64,000 nucleotides of DNA, taken from contig JABGQA010000104.1 in NCBI GenBank assembly GCA_018644665.1, forward strand, positions 56,031 to 120,030, in the 5' to 3' direction. Origin of the DNA: Candidatus Poribacteria bacterium. GTDB lineage: Bacteria; Poribacteria; WGA-4E; GCA-2687025. Below the pieces are notes generated by a model. It did no database searches and was not told where the DNA came from. It was given only the letters and a program-made list of their open reading frames with translations. The translations under genes were made by a program, and so were the position numbers. Shown here piece by piece: positions 43,982-53,557 of the stretch. Position 1 is the first letter of the stretch, and each line of letters begins with the position of its first letter.

Positions 43982-45088
43982 CTAGGCCGACGCCTTGGGT
44001 GGGCTGACGAAGTTATGATAGGCCCCGCCGATGTCGGCGTGACCGGCATTTCCTTCGTGCACCACGACCTGGTAGCGGAACGTGAGAGAGTCACCGGCCT
44101 TCAGGTCGTACGTCCCGTCGCCGTCGAGGAGCTGTCCTCCCTGCTCGAAGGTGCCCCGGCCGAAGATGTTCGTGCCCATGAGGCCGTAGTTGCGCACATG
44201 CCAGTGGCATGGATGCCGCGGGTTGGTCGTGTGGTCCAGCACGGCGATGCCGAGTTGCGTCTCGTCGACGTAGCCGGAGTAGTCGCACCAGTTCGCACGC
44301 TTGCCCCACGTCTCGGCTTCGTTGACGCCGCCGAAGGAGTTCTCGATCGTGCCCGTGTTGCTGGCCTTGACGGTCGGGGCCACGCGCACGCACATGATCC
44401 CGCCTTCCTTGGTGTCGCCGAAGTGCACGTCGCCTTCGGTAGCCTTGAAGACGATCGTTGCGTCGATGACGCGCCGCCTGGTGGGCAGGTTGTAGATGCG
44501 CCACGTAACCTCGTCGGTCATGAGAGGCGTGCCGTCGCCGCCCTGCCAGACGCACTCCGTGGCGATCTCGCCGAACACGGGTCCACTGACGACACGCTTC
44601 AGGTTCGTGAGCACGACGCGACCCGAGTTGGAGCCTTCCGCCCAGCAGTCCTCTTCGTTGACCTCGCCGTAGGCGACGTAGAGCGAGCGATGGTGCTTGT
44701 GGTCCGCAGCGCCCGTCTCCGTGACTTCCTTGCCGTCCGGCCCAAGCACCGGGTAGAAGTGCGGGCGGTAGTGGTCCTTGGAATACAGGAACGTCGTGAA
44801 CGCCTCGCCGCCGATGGAGACATCTATCTCGCTGCCGTTGTCCGTGAGGGCGACCAGGTCCGTCGCGGGATGCTCGACAACCTCGTAGCTACGCGTCTCG
44901 CCAGCCGACAGCCGCTCCGCGATGAACGTCAGTGTGCCGTCGAGTACCTGCGCCGGCAGGGCGTTGCCGCTTTGCCCGTCGATCACGAAGACGCTACTGT
45001 CCGAAATGCCCTCGGGGGCCGCCACGGAGATGGGAACCTCGAGCCGGTCATGCTCGCCGCCGTTGACTGTAAAAGTTGGGCCTGCCAC
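43982..45088 (-). CDS. DUF6807 (PmoA-like) family protein
   Basis: Protein of 368 residues of the family annotated PmoA or DUF6807, which has no demonstrated role in methane oxidation. Typical segments are YSKDHYRPHFYPVLGPDGKE, DHKHHRSLYVAYGEVN with clustered histidines that could bind metal, FGDTKEGGIMCVRVAP and HPCHWHVRNYGLMGTNIFG. The fold is a beta-sandwich like galactose mutarotases, so sugar binding is plausible. No signal peptide. The GTG start at 45088 is chosen because AGGAG lies six bases upstream. It heads the minus-strand cluster methyltransferase-PhyH-GH43-like. Confidence 0.8.
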   Translation of the reverse strand: MAGPTFTVNGGEHDRLEVPISVAAPEGISDSSVFVIDGQSGNALPAQVLDGTLTFIAERLSAGETRSYEVVEHPATDLVALTDNGSEIDVSIGGEAFTTFLYSKDHYRPHFYPVLGPDGKEVTETGAADHKHHRSLYVAYGEVNEEDCWAEGSNSGRVVLTNLKRVVSGPVFGEIATECVWQGGDGTPLMTDEVTWRIYNLPTRRRVIDATIVFKATEGDVHFGDTKEGGIMCVRVAPTVKASNTGTIENSFGGVNEAETWGKRANWCDYSGYVDETQLGIAVLDHTTNPRHPCHWHVRNYGLMGTNIFGRGTFEQGGQLLDGDGTYDLKAGDSLTFRYQVVVHEGNAGHADIGGAYHNFVSPPKASA

Positions 45089-45853
45089 AGCTTTCTCCTG
45101 CCTCAAATCGCCTCGATCGCGCGTGAGAGCTACGCTGCGCCAATCCTAGCACCCGGCATGCCGCTGCTCAAGACTTCGCCTGTGCACGACACGGGTGGCG
45201 GCCTGATGGGACGCCCGTGGACGGGCACGCTCAGAACGCACGAGTCGCCTGCGGAAGTCTGATTGCCAGCGATACGAACATGACATCGAGTCAGCGGCGT
45301 CCGGCACACGGTCAGAACCCGCTGTCCGCAGCTGCCCCGCAAGCCGGGGCCTGTAGACCCGGCTAGCACGCAGGTCGGACCTGGCGAGATTCGGCGTGTC
45401 ACAGCCGGGCACATGGGGCGCCGCCAGCCAACCCAACGTCCGCTAAACCGTGGGCCACATCGAGATCAACTGACCAGAACGGCGTAATCGCCCTCAGCGG
45501 GACGACACCCCAGTGACCTTTGAGAGCGGCACTGTCCGCCGGCGCCCCGCGTCCAACGAACGGCCACTACGGGCGAGCGCTCCTCGCTCGACGGCCCCGG
45601 AGAGCCGCAGAATCACCGGCACGGCCGACGTTCCTGGCGGAAGCGCGACGTTGGGCGGCTCTGCAGAGACTCGGGATCGAACACCAACTCGGCGCTGAGA
45701 CGCGGTGGGGAGCCTACTTCATGCACCACCACGGAGCGACGCAGGTGGTACGCCATGCGGTTAGCGAGTGGGCCCAAGCCGATCGGAGATGTTTGTGTGG
45801 CCTCACGGTGGATATGGCGCGGCGCCGCCAGAGCCGGAGATTCGTCCGCGGCT
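45089..45853. other. Gene-poor interval
   Basis: About 760 bp. Open frames occur on both strands but their translations are Arg/Ala/Pro-rich and match no family I recognise, as expected from chance frames in GC-rich DNA. A short hairpin GCCCCG-N5-CGGGGC sits at 45334-45350 without a T-run. The interval should contain the promoter of the DUF6807 operon at its left edge. Confidence 0.5.
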
Positions 45854-46804
45854 CTACCGCCAGTCGAACACCGTTCCCAGCAACCGCGCGGGTTCATCTC
45901 GGAGCGTGTCGTAGACGCGCGCCGCCTCCGCCACCGGAACCACATCCTGGATGATCGGGGCGAATGTCACCAGACGCCTGCGTACGAGGCGGCACAGATG
46001 GTCGAGGTCGGATCTGTCGAAGTGGCTGTTCTGCTTGACGGTGATTTCGCGCCCCTGCGCCAGGTTGAACGTGTATTCCACCTTGTGCCTGCCGGCGATG
46101 AACAGCACGGATCCGCCATGTTCAGCCGCCCGAATCAGGTTGTCTTCCATGCCAGGGACGCCGGCCACGTCCAACACCGCGCGGAACCCGGCGTCTGCGA
46201 TCTGGTCTGCCCACAGCTCCGTGCCAACGGCAACCACTTCCTCTGCGGCGCCGATTTCGCGCGCGACGGCTAGCCGCCGCTCGTCGACGTCGCACAACGT
46301 GACCCGAGCGCCCATGGCATTCGCGATCTGAGCCGCGAGTTGTCCGACGATGCCCGCGCCAACAACAAGGAACTGATCCCCTATTCGGAGGTCGGCGTTC
46401 CGGCAGCAGCGCATCGCGACGCCGCCTACCCCGAAGAGGGCCGCATGCTTGGGTTCCACGTCGTCGGGAAGCTTGATATGCAGTCCGTCTTCATCCTCCA
46501 GACAGAACTCCTGGTGATCCTGGCTCATGTAGAGTAGGTCGCCAACCGCCAAATCCTCGACGTCCGGGCCGACCTCGATCACCTCGCCGACGTTCTGGTA
46601 TCCGCAGCCGCCAGGGAGCGCGTCGGTTGGGCGCGCGTAGTTACCACCGATCAAGTCATTCCGTTCGGTGCCGTTCGTAACGCCCGAAAACAGGACCCGC
46701 GTGCGAACCTGGCTGCCCGTAGGGCTATCCGGCTCGGGCCAGTCGTCTACGAGCCGCTTTTCGCGGGCTGTCTCATCCCTCAGCATCGTTACGAGTGCAC
46801 GCAT
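45854..46804 (-). CDS. Medium-chain dehydrogenase/reductase (alcohol dehydrogenase superfamily)
   Basis: MDR-superfamily oxidoreductase of 316 residues. The GroES-like N-terminal domain includes TRVLFSGVTNGTE, GCGYQNVGEVIEVGPDVEDLAVGD; the Rossmann domain has LVVGAGIVGQLAAQIANAMGA followed by CDVDERR. The usual catalytic-zinc Cys after the first strand is replaced (SGVTNGTE), and the structural zinc cysteines are absent, as in the BchC or non-zinc branches. I start at the ATG 46804, before RALVTMLRDE, with AGGAGG about 12 bp upstream; the long in-frame extension to 47095 has no conserved sequence. Flanked by gene-poor DNA on both sides. Confidence 0.85.
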   Translation of the reverse strand: MRALVTMLRDETAREKRLVDDWPEPDSPTGSQVRTRVLFSGVTNGTERNDLIGGNYARPTDALPGGCGYQNVGEVIEVGPDVEDLAVGDLLYMSQDHQEFCLEDEDGLHIKLPDDVEPKHAALFGVGGVAMRCCRNADLRIGDQFLVVGAGIVGQLAAQIANAMGARVTLCDVDERRLAVAREIGAAEEVVAVGTELWADQIADAGFRAVLDVAGVPGMEDNLIRAAEHGGSVLFIAGRHKVEYTFNLAQGREITVKQNSHFDRSDLDHLCRLVRRRLVTFAPIIQDVVPVAEAARVYDTLRDEPARLLGTVFDWR

Positions 46805-47516
46805 TGGCGCTGGCGCCTCCTCTGTGAATCGGTGCTCCTGGTCTGCGACGACGCAAGGTCCGTCCCAAGCGGAGACGGGAGCATGTAAGATCCTGCGCGT
46901 GGCGTCCCGCCGCATAGTGAGTACAGTAGAGATGCGGCTTTGCATGGCGCGGCATTGCCGGACACTTACGTGAGTCCGTGGCCGCTCGACTTGGGGAGCA
47001 CGGAGGACGCGCGACCCGCCCGCGCGCGGGCCGAAGACAATCCACGCCACGCCGACAGGAGGGAAGAATACGACGCTCCCGACGTCGAGCGCCAACCGGG
47101 GTCAACTGCCCCGCACTTCCATCTGCGTCCTCCTCCGCTACGCCCGCTGCTCCCGGTGTGCGCGCTCTGCGACCGCCGCTCCGGGGCACGCATCACGTCC
47201 ACATCCCCGCTCGAAGCCACATTCGGACCAATGGACTCGTACACGGCCGCAGTACTGGCACCCAGAAAGCCCCTGCTACATGCGGGACCAGGGGACTACC
47301 ACGGACCCGACGCACGCTTGCGGTGAATACGCGCGGATCGGTTGGGCCGGTCGCAGCATCCGGTACGTCCGCCTCGGGAACGGGTCGGAACGCATGACAG
47401 AATGACGCCTGTCCGCAAGCGCGTCAGACCATATCCGTGTGCATCCGCGAGGTCGCGCCACTAGAATCGTCCATGGAGAGACGTGTGGAAGCGGCCACGG
47501 GCGGAAGGGATGAAGC
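46805..47516. other. Gene-poor divergent interval
   Basis: About 710 bp between the divergent dehydrogenase and TolB-like genes. No recognisable protein, RNA or repeat seen; the open frames are Arg/Pro-rich and overlap each other on both strands. It must contain the promoters of both neighbours. Confidence 0.5.
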
Positions 47517-48524
47517 ATGGCACCCGCAACGAAGCCGATCGCCGGACAGGCCCTGAGGAACGGAATCGTCACTGTCGCGCTGGCTCTCCAGTTCGTATGC
47601 GTGGGTCCGACCGCATGGTCACAGGACGGAGCGCGCATCGTGTTCGGAGCGTACGCGGGCGGCGGCGATCCGAGCATCTACATGACCAGCCCGCAGGGAG
47701 CCTCGTTCGAGCGGCTGACGGACGGTGCTGGTCACGACACCTTCCCCGCATGGTCGAACGACGGCCGAACCATCGCCTTCCCGTCCGTCCGAGGTGACGA
47801 CAAGGCCGAGTGGTTGGCTCGCATCTACCTGATGGATACGGACGGGGGCAACCTGAGGCCTGTCACGGCAGGGCCCGACGACTGGGGCGTCACCTTCTCG
47901 CCGCGCGACGACGCCATCGCCTACGGAAAGTGGGGCGACGACGACATCGGCGTGTATGTGACCGACCTCGGCGCCGATCGACACACCCGGATAACAGACC
48001 GGGGTACGGCGGCGATGGACCCCAGTTGGCGGCCGGTAGGCGATACTATCGCGTACACGTCGGATCGGGCGGGCTCCTATGATCTCCACACCATGGCCCA
48101 CGACGGGGCCCATCTGCAGGCGCTGACCGACCGCCGCGCCTCGGACGGCGGCGCCAGTTGGCATCCTCGCGCGGACGCTGTCGCGTTCGTCTCTTACGGC
48201 GAGGGGGACGGTAACGGGGACATCTACACGATAAGGGCCGACGGATCCGGCGAGCGACAGCTGACCTGGCATCCCGAAACCGACAACTGGCCCCGTTGGT
48301 CGCCGGACGGCACGCAGATCCTGTTCTCGTCACGACGTGACGGCGCCAACGCTCTGTTCATCATGGATCTGGACGGCGCCATCGTCCGGAAGGTGACGGA
48401 TGAGCGGTTCACCGTACAGGGTGCGGACTGGTTCGACCCGGACGCTCCGCGTACCGTCTCTCCTCTCGGCCGATACGCAACCACGTGGGGTTGGCTCAAG
48501 CGTCTTGGCTCCCCCGCTCGATGA
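47517..48524 (+). CDS. Secreted TolB/WD40-like propeller with C-terminal VSxxG-x5-WG-x-LKR tail
   Basis: Exported protein of 335 residues. A signal peptide runs to about residue 36 (ALALQFVCVGPTAWS, then QDG). The body has PD40/TolB repeats: AWSNDGRTIAFPS, IYLMDTDGGNLRPVT, PSWRPVGDTIAYTS, IYTIRADGSGERQLT, PRWSPDGTQILFSS. After the last blade, DWFDPDAP leads into VSPLGRYATTWGWLKR, the tail shared by several secreted proteins here. The ATG has GGAAGGGA upstream. TolB-like propellers bind partner proteins or peptides; no function can be assigned. It is followed by a kelch-repeat pseudogene that retains the same tail. Confidence 0.85.
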   Translation: MAPATKPIAGQALRNGIVTVALALQFVCVGPTAWSQDGARIVFGAYAGGGDPSIYMTSPQGASFERLTDGAGHDTFPAWSNDGRTIAFPSVRGDDKAEWLARIYLMDTDGGNLRPVTAGPDDWGVTFSPRDDAIAYGKWGDDDIGVYVTDLGADRHTRITDRGTAAMDPSWRPVGDTIAYTSDRAGSYDLHTMAHDGAHLQALTDRRASDGGASWHPRADAVAFVSYGEGDGNGDIYTIRADGSGERQLTWHPETDNWPRWSPDGTQILFSSRRDGANALFIMDLDGAIVRKVTDERFTVQGADWFDPDAPRTVSPLGRYATTWGWLKRLGSPAR

Positions 48525-48662
48525 GCGCAAGGACACTGCCCTGCCCAGATCCCGGCCTGCCGCGTCGTTGATCACAGAAGACCTCTGTCGCGAACTCGCG
48601 AGGGGCGTCCAAGGCCATCGAAGCGACGGTGGACCGCCTCATGCATCACGCGCCAGTACGCC

Positions 48663-49161
48663 CCACGGGCACTGAAGCGGGACGCGCCAGACGCCCTGCA
48701 TCTCTCCACGTTTGCGACGGCGGGCGGCAAGATCTGCGTGCTAGGCCCCTTTTGGGCGCTGACCTCCATATCGCCGCAGCAAGGGTCTACGATCCGGCTA
48801 CGGACTCTTGGACGCATGCGGCCGACACACCAACCATCGTCGGCGCCTGCGCGATGGCGGTTCCGGGGAAGGTGCGTCTCATCGACGGCTCCGGGGAACA
48901 GTCCTTACGGCCGGCAGTGCATGAGCAAGACCCGGCGATGGACAGTTGGACAGCAAAGGCGAATATGCCGACGCCTCGCCGTGGTCGGAACCGCGTGGCC
49001 GCCGGCGAGATGATCTACGCAATCGGCGGGAGTTCTTCCTCAGCTCCAGGTGGGGCGGGCATTCTCGACCGGGTCGATGTGTATGACACGGCGCCACGGG
49101 CCTTGCCATGAACGGCGCCGGGAACCTGGCGCTGACATGGAGATCGCTGAAGCGCAAGTGA
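48663..49161 (+). pseudogene. Frameshifted kelch-repeat protein with remnant C-terminal tail
   Basis: Kelch sequence is spread over three reading frames. Frame one (from about 48663) reads ALHLSTFATAGGKICVLG. A second frame then gives ARVYDPATDSW, NMPTPRRGRNRVAAGEMIYA and RVDVYDT up to a TGA at 49109-49111. A third frame from about 49096 gives MNGAGNLALTWRSLKRK and ends at TGA 49159-49161. At least two frameshifts are therefore needed, near 48760 and 49095. No signal peptide or start is evident. The last segment has the same spacing as the tail of the neighbouring TolB-like protein, so the ancestor was probably an exported kelch propeller of the same class. Confidence 0.78.
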
Positions 49162-49277
49162 CCCTACAGGCGCGGCGAGCGGGTGGCCGCAGCATTCCCA
49201 CCGTCCTTGATTCGTGCGGCGACGCTGTGTACCGTGCTGCGCTGTGGCACCCCTCGTCAACGCGCAGGAGATCACGG

Positions 49278-49937
49278 ATGACCGAGACGCCAGACACCTT
49301 CCTCGTCCAGGACGGCCAGACGCTCGTCTTCATAGGCGACAGCATCACGGATTGCGGCCGCCGCGACCAGGCGTTCCCGTTCGGCGCCGGTTACGTCCGC
49401 TTCGCTATCGACCTGATCACCGCGCGATACCCCGACCGGGGCATCACCTACCACAACCAGGGCATCGGCGGCGACGTAAGCACCGGCCTGCTGAGACGGT
49501 GGAACGGCGACGTGCTCGACCACCAACCCGACTGGGTCTCCGTAATGATCGGCATCAACGATCTTCACCGGCGGTTCTCGGCGACGGCGGCCGACCACAT
49601 CTCCCCGGACGCTTACCGCGAGGCCTACCACGCGTTCCTCACTCTCACCGCTGCCGAGACCGACGCCCGGATCATCCTCATCGATCCGTTCTATATCACC
49701 CGAGAGACCGACCCCGACAGCCACGGAGCCACGGTGTTGGCTGCGCTCAACGATTACATTGCGGTGGCGCAGGAGATGGCGACTGAGTTCGACGCACTGC
49801 ACGTCCCCCTGCACGCGATCTTCCAGGAGCACTTAGACTACCGGGCCGCCGACGTCTTCTGCCCGGAGCCGGTGCATCCCAACGCCAGCGGCCACCTGGT
49901 GATCGCTCAGGCGTGGCTGAAGACGATGGGGTGGTAG
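49278..49937 (+). CDS. SGNH/GDSL-family hydrolase
   Basis: Esterase or acetylesterase-type hydrolase of 219 residues, no signal peptide. The four SGNH blocks are visible: FIGDSITDCG with nucleophile Ser22, HNQGIGGDVS, MIGINDL (Gly91, Asn93) and PVHPN with catalytic His200. The acidic residue three before the His is Glu rather than Asp (EPVH). The ATG at 49278 has AGGAG seven bases upstream. Such enzymes often remove acetyl groups from glycans. It follows the kelch pseudogene and stands alone. Confidence 0.9.
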   Translation: MTETPDTFLVQDGQTLVFIGDSITDCGRRDQAFPFGAGYVRFAIDLITARYPDRGITYHNQGIGGDVSTGLLRRWNGDVLDHQPDWVSVMIGINDLHRRFSATAADHISPDAYREAYHAFLTLTAAETDARIILIDPFYITRETDPDSHGATVLAALNDYIAVAQEMATEFDALHVPLHAIFQEHLDYRAADVFCPEPVHPNASGHLVIAQAWLKTMGW

Positions 49938-50399
49938 AAGGCGCTGCGGGGCGCGCGACTGTCCGTTGGCATGGAACGGCACACTAGGTGTGTTCGGTTG
50001 TGTGGCCCGGAGTTCTGACACCATCTTGCGCTGTACTTCCTGTCGACGCGCCGCGCGCCCGTACAGGTGGCGCTGCAGAGTCGTGACCATGGACGCGTAT
50101 GAACGCTGGGTCGTGCCTCGCCGATTCTGGGCGTTCCACAGTACTACGTCTATGACAGCGCTCGAACGACGCGGCCGAGTGCGGGTGTCCGGCGCCCAAG
50201 CGATACACGGACCGGCCCACGCCAGGCAATCCGCCGGCAAGCGCCATTCGCGGCACATGCGGCCGAAGGAGCAGCGCGAGGCCTCCCACGGCCATTGACA
50301 GCGGCTCCCGAGTGAGACCACATTGGCCATCAGCCGTTCGCATGCGCATTGTAAGCGGCTTCCGCATAGACCGAGATCGGAGCCCGGACGGGAGCCAGC
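49938..50399. other. Gene-free interval
   Basis: About 460 bp between the SGNH hydrolase and the PhoPQ-related protein. No coding region, RNA or repeat can be supported. The only notable sequence is the GGGAGCC before the ATG at 50400. Confidence 0.5.
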
Positions 50400-51734
50400 A
50401 TGAGGCCTCGCCAACTGCCGTTATGGACTGCCTACATGACACGACACGCTTGCGGCCTGTGGATCGGTCTTCTCTGCCTGGTATCGGCCACGGCGCGCGC
50501 CGATCTCATCGAGTATGTGGCGGCCCCTGACGCGACGTTCCGGTGGGAATACCTCGGCGCGCGACGGGTCGACGAGTGCACGGTCCATGATCTGCATCTG
50601 GTATCTCAGACCTGGCAGGGGATCGTCTGGGAACACGCCATGCAGGTGTACGTGCCAGACGAGGTCCAGTACCCTGAGACGCTCCTGCTAGAGATTACCG
50701 GGGGTCGGACAGGCGATCGCCACGACGACGACCATGTCGCTTTCGGCGTGGGGCTGGCCGCGATGTGTGGCGCGGTGTCCGCATCCCTGGCGCAGGTTCC
50801 GAACCAACCGCTTCTCGGCGACCGCAGCGAGGACGATCTCATCGCCCACACGTTCGTGGAGTACCTGCGAACAGGCGACCGGACCTTGCCTCTGCTGCTT
50901 CCGATGACAAAGAGCGCGGTCCGCGCGATGGACGCGTTGCAGGAGTTCTGCGCGACGCATCTCGATCGGGAGATTGGGCGCTTCGTGACGATCGGTGGCT
51001 CGAAACGCGGATGGACGAGTTGGCTGACGGCGGCCGTCGACACGCGCGTCGTCGCGACGGTTCCGCTGGTGATCGATACGCTGAACATGCCGGAGCAGAT
51101 GGACCACCAGGTCGAAGTGTGGGGCGAGTACAGCGAGCAGATCGAGGATTACACGCAACGTGGACTCACGGAAGACATGGACGCGCCGGATCGCCGCGAT
51201 CTATGGCAGATGGTCGACCCTGTGACGTATCGGGACCGGCTGACAGTTCCCAAGCTGTCCATCATCGGCACGAACGACCGGTACTTTGTGCTCGACGCGA
51301 TGAACCTCTACTGGGACGACCTGCTGCCGCCCAAGCATGTGCTCTACGTGCCGAACTCCGGTCACGGAATAGAGGATCGCGTCCGCGGGCTGGCAGGCGT
51401 TGCCGGGTACTTCCGTTTCGTCGCGTCGGAGACCGCGCTGCCATCGCCCGAATGGGAATTCGAGACTGACGGCGCTCGCGTGCGTCTCGTGGTTGCGGCG
51501 GGCGGCGAAGCGACCGACGCACAGCTATGGCTTGCCGGTTCGGAGACCGCGGACTTCCGGTCGGCGGCGTGGATGTCGGTCCCGATGCTGTCCACGGATT
51601 CGGGCTTCGTCGGCGAAGCGTTCCTCTCGCCCATGCGGCACATCGCGGTGCTCGGGGAGTTGCGCTATCCGATAGACGGCATGGCGTTGCCGCTCTCGAC
51701 TCAGGTGCGTGTGTTCCCGCCCCTAGCGGACTGA
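50400..51734 (+). CDS. PhoPQ-activated pathogenicity-related (PqaA-type) alpha/beta hydrolase
   Basis: Exported alpha/beta-hydrolase-like protein of 444 residues (PF10142 type). The signal segment CGLWIGLLCLVSATARA is followed by DLIEYVAAPDATFRWEYL. The nucleophile-elbow region reads TIGGSKRGWTSWLTAAVD with a Ser in GGSKRG. Further typical parts are VEVWGEYSEQIEDYT, DRLTVPKLSIIGTNDRYF and the His in LYVPNSGHGI. The family was named for PhoPQ regulation in Salmonella; enzyme function is not established. Start choice: ATG 50400, or ATG 50436 that would give a more usual signal peptide length. Confidence 0.85.
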   Translation: MRPRQLPLWTAYMTRHACGLWIGLLCLVSATARADLIEYVAAPDATFRWEYLGARRVDECTVHDLHLVSQTWQGIVWEHAMQVYVPDEVQYPETLLLEITGGRTGDRHDDDHVAFGVGLAAMCGAVSASLAQVPNQPLLGDRSEDDLIAHTFVEYLRTGDRTLPLLLPMTKSAVRAMDALQEFCATHLDREIGRFVTIGGSKRGWTSWLTAAVDTRVVATVPLVIDTLNMPEQMDHQVEVWGEYSEQIEDYTQRGLTEDMDAPDRRDLWQMVDPVTYRDRLTVPKLSIIGTNDRYFVLDAMNLYWDDLLPPKHVLYVPNSGHGIEDRVRGLAGVAGYFRFVASETALPSPEWEFETDGARVRLVVAAGGEATDAQLWLAGSETADFRSAAWMSVPMLSTDSGFVGEAFLSPMRHIAVLGELRYPIDGMALPLSTQVRVFPPLAD

Positions 51735-52209
51735 TGCGTCCCCTGGTCCTCGCTCAGTCTCCGTGTCCCTGCTGGTCTCCTCATCATGGGCTCAGGGGCG
51801 CCGCGGCAGGATGCCGCCTTCGAATGCCAGTCCCAAGACGGCGCTTGTAGCGTTCGCGCACGGTAGGACGCAACGCGAAGCAGATACGCCCACGACATAC
51901 GATCGCCCAGTCTCCACGGGAGACCAGCCCCTCGGGCCGCCGCGCCCACGCGCCCGAGCGACCCCCACTCGCCTGCCACACGGACCACGCACTTGATGCC
52001 CTGCCGCGGCCAATCGCGGACGATAGTGCCCTCTGAGGCCTTGCGCATGACCGTACCGGCCCCGCGTGGCCCAGGTCGAACGCCGCCGAGACGCCCTCGT
52101 CGCCGACGACGCTAGGTATGCAGCGCATATTCTTCGTGTCGCATTACTTTCGGATACCATCCGATCTGGTCACCGACGGTCAGCGCCAACCATGTCAGAG
52201 GAGAATACG
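51735..52209. other. Gene-free interval
   Basis: About 475 bp. Open frames on both strands overlap each other and have Arg/Ala-rich translations with no family resemblance. A strong AGGAG precedes the small gene at 52210. Nothing else supported. Confidence 0.45.
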
Positions 52210-52473
52210 ATGGCGGTTATTGTCAGACACAACGTGTCCCGTACGGAGTTCGTGCTTCTTGGCCCGGGGTACGGCGCGTACATGGCTATGAGCCATATCG
52301 GGTGGGTCAAGATAGAGGAATCTGGAGAACTCTTCAAGGTCGCTGTCTGCGATCGAAAGGGAGCCATCCTATGGTTCGACGCGCAGGACGTAACGGTTGT
52401 GGCGGTGGACGGCGTGGTACCGTCTGAAGTCCTCGACGACCGGAAGCAGCGCGCCGCCATTCCGCAGCGGTGA
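52210..52473 (+). CDS. Small hypothetical protein, 87 residues
   Basis: I do not recognise this protein. It begins MAVIVRHNVSRTEFVLLGPGYGAYM and continues with alternating hydrophobic strands (IGWVKIEESGELFKVAVCD, ILWFDAQDVTVVAVDG), suggesting a small beta-rich, possibly SH3-like or barrel domain. No signal peptide or membrane helix. Evidence that it is a gene: AGAGGAG at a correct distance before the ATG and a normal, not Arg-rich, composition unlike the shadow frames around it. An in-frame extension upstream to 52192 or 52066 lacks support. It is isolated between two gaps and converges on the nitrilase gene. Confidence 0.55.
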   Translation: MAVIVRHNVSRTEFVLLGPGYGAYMAMSHIGWVKIEESGELFKVAVCDRKGAILWFDAQDVTVVAVDGVVPSEVLDDRKQRAAIPQR

Positions 52474-52550
52474 CGACGCCCATTCCGGCTTGGACCTGTC
52501 CTACGCCGCCGACGATGCCGAAAGGCAGGCACGTTGGCAGGGCCCGCGTG

Positions 52551-53405
52551 CTACCTATCCTCTCCTACGCGGACGACGAACTCGGCTCCGCGCTGAAACC
52601 ACTCGCGCAGGATGGTGTCCTCGCTAGCCGTACGTCTGGCCGTCGAGCCGCCGGCCTGGTTCAGGTCCACCGTCGCGGACACGATCTCGTCGCCGAAGAA
52701 GCCGGCCTCCGTCAGCACATTCCCGTCGGGATGCACTATCTTCGAGTTCCCGTGCGAGGAGCCGGGCGAACGCAGGTCGTCCGGGTTGGCGGGCGTGTTC
52801 GCCATGAGCAGGTAGATGCCGTTCTCGGTCGCCCGTGAGATGGGCATGGCGCGGTACGCCGACAGCTTGTATTCGGCCGTCAACCCGGACTCGCACGAGC
52901 AGAAGATGCACAGCTGCGCGCCCGCCGCCGCCGGCAACCGGACGAGCTCCGGGTAGCGCACGTCGTGGCAGATGATGAAGCAGCAGTCCACCCCCGCGAG
53001 CCGCACGATGGGCAACTTGCCGCGGTTGTTCAGGCACCACGGCTCGCCCGCCAGAAACGTCTTCGCGTAGCGGTATTTGAGCGCGCCGGTCTCGTCGAGG
53101 ATGGCGAGGTCGTTATACCAGTCGCCGTCGGCTTTGTGCGCGGAACCGATCACCACGGCCACGCCCAGGCGCCGACACGCCTCGGCGATGCGTGCCTCGG
53201 AAGCCTCGAAGCGCGCGGAATCCATTGCGTCCCAGTAGTCGGTGCGACACGTGTAGCCGAAGAGGCATCCCTCGGGGAAGGCGACGAGCTTCGCGCCGTC
53301 GTCCGCCGCGCGCTCCAGCAGCGCAAGCGCTCTCTCCGCGTTCGCCTCGACGTCCTCGCCGGTTAGCAACTGCACGGCGGCGACCTGCACTGTTTCCGTC
53401 GGCAT
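52551..53405 (-). CDS. Carbon-nitrogen hydrolase (nitrilase superfamily)
   Basis: Amidase-type enzyme of 284 residues. The catalytic triad is visible: Glu45 in VAFPEGCLFGY, Lys115 in YAKTFLAGEP and Cys146 in FIICHDVRYPE. The overall layout fits omega-amidase or N-carbamoyl-D-amino-acid hydrolase branches; the substrate is not assignable. The ATG at 53405 is chosen because GGGAGGG precedes it and because the protein then begins at the first strand VQVAAVQLL; the frame upstream has no conservation. It is divergent from the FMN reductase. Confidence 0.9.
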   Translation of the reverse strand: MPTETVQVAAVQLLTGEDVEANAERALALLERAADDGAKLVAFPEGCLFGYTCRTDYWDAMDSARFEASEARIAEACRRLGVAVVIGSAHKADGDWYNDLAILDETGALKYRYAKTFLAGEPWCLNNRGKLPIVRLAGVDCCFIICHDVRYPELVRLPAAAGAQLCIFCSCESGLTAEYKLSAYRAMPISRATENGIYLLMANTPANPDDLRSPGSSHGNSKIVHPDGNVLTEAGFFGDEIVSATVDLNQAGGSTARRTASEDTILREWFQRGAEFVVRVGEDR

Positions 53406-53557
53406 CCGAATCCCTCCCTGACTCACGCGCGATCGGCCCACAATACGCAAGCACTCGACGCATGGCAATCCGTGTCGTTCTTGCGCCAGTTCGCCTTTCG
53501 CCCTAACGTACCCGCTGATCAAAGCCGCGTGTCTTGCCCACCCGGGACTCGTCGCCG

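Noticed and set aside
45334..45350. GCCCCG-N5-CGGGGC hairpin as a terminator
   Set aside because: The stem is short and no T-run follows on either strand, so termination is not supported.
45520..45954. Plus-strand frame in the gap beside the dehydrogenase
   Set aside because: No family match, no ribosome site, and it runs into the opposite-strand dehydrogenase coding region.
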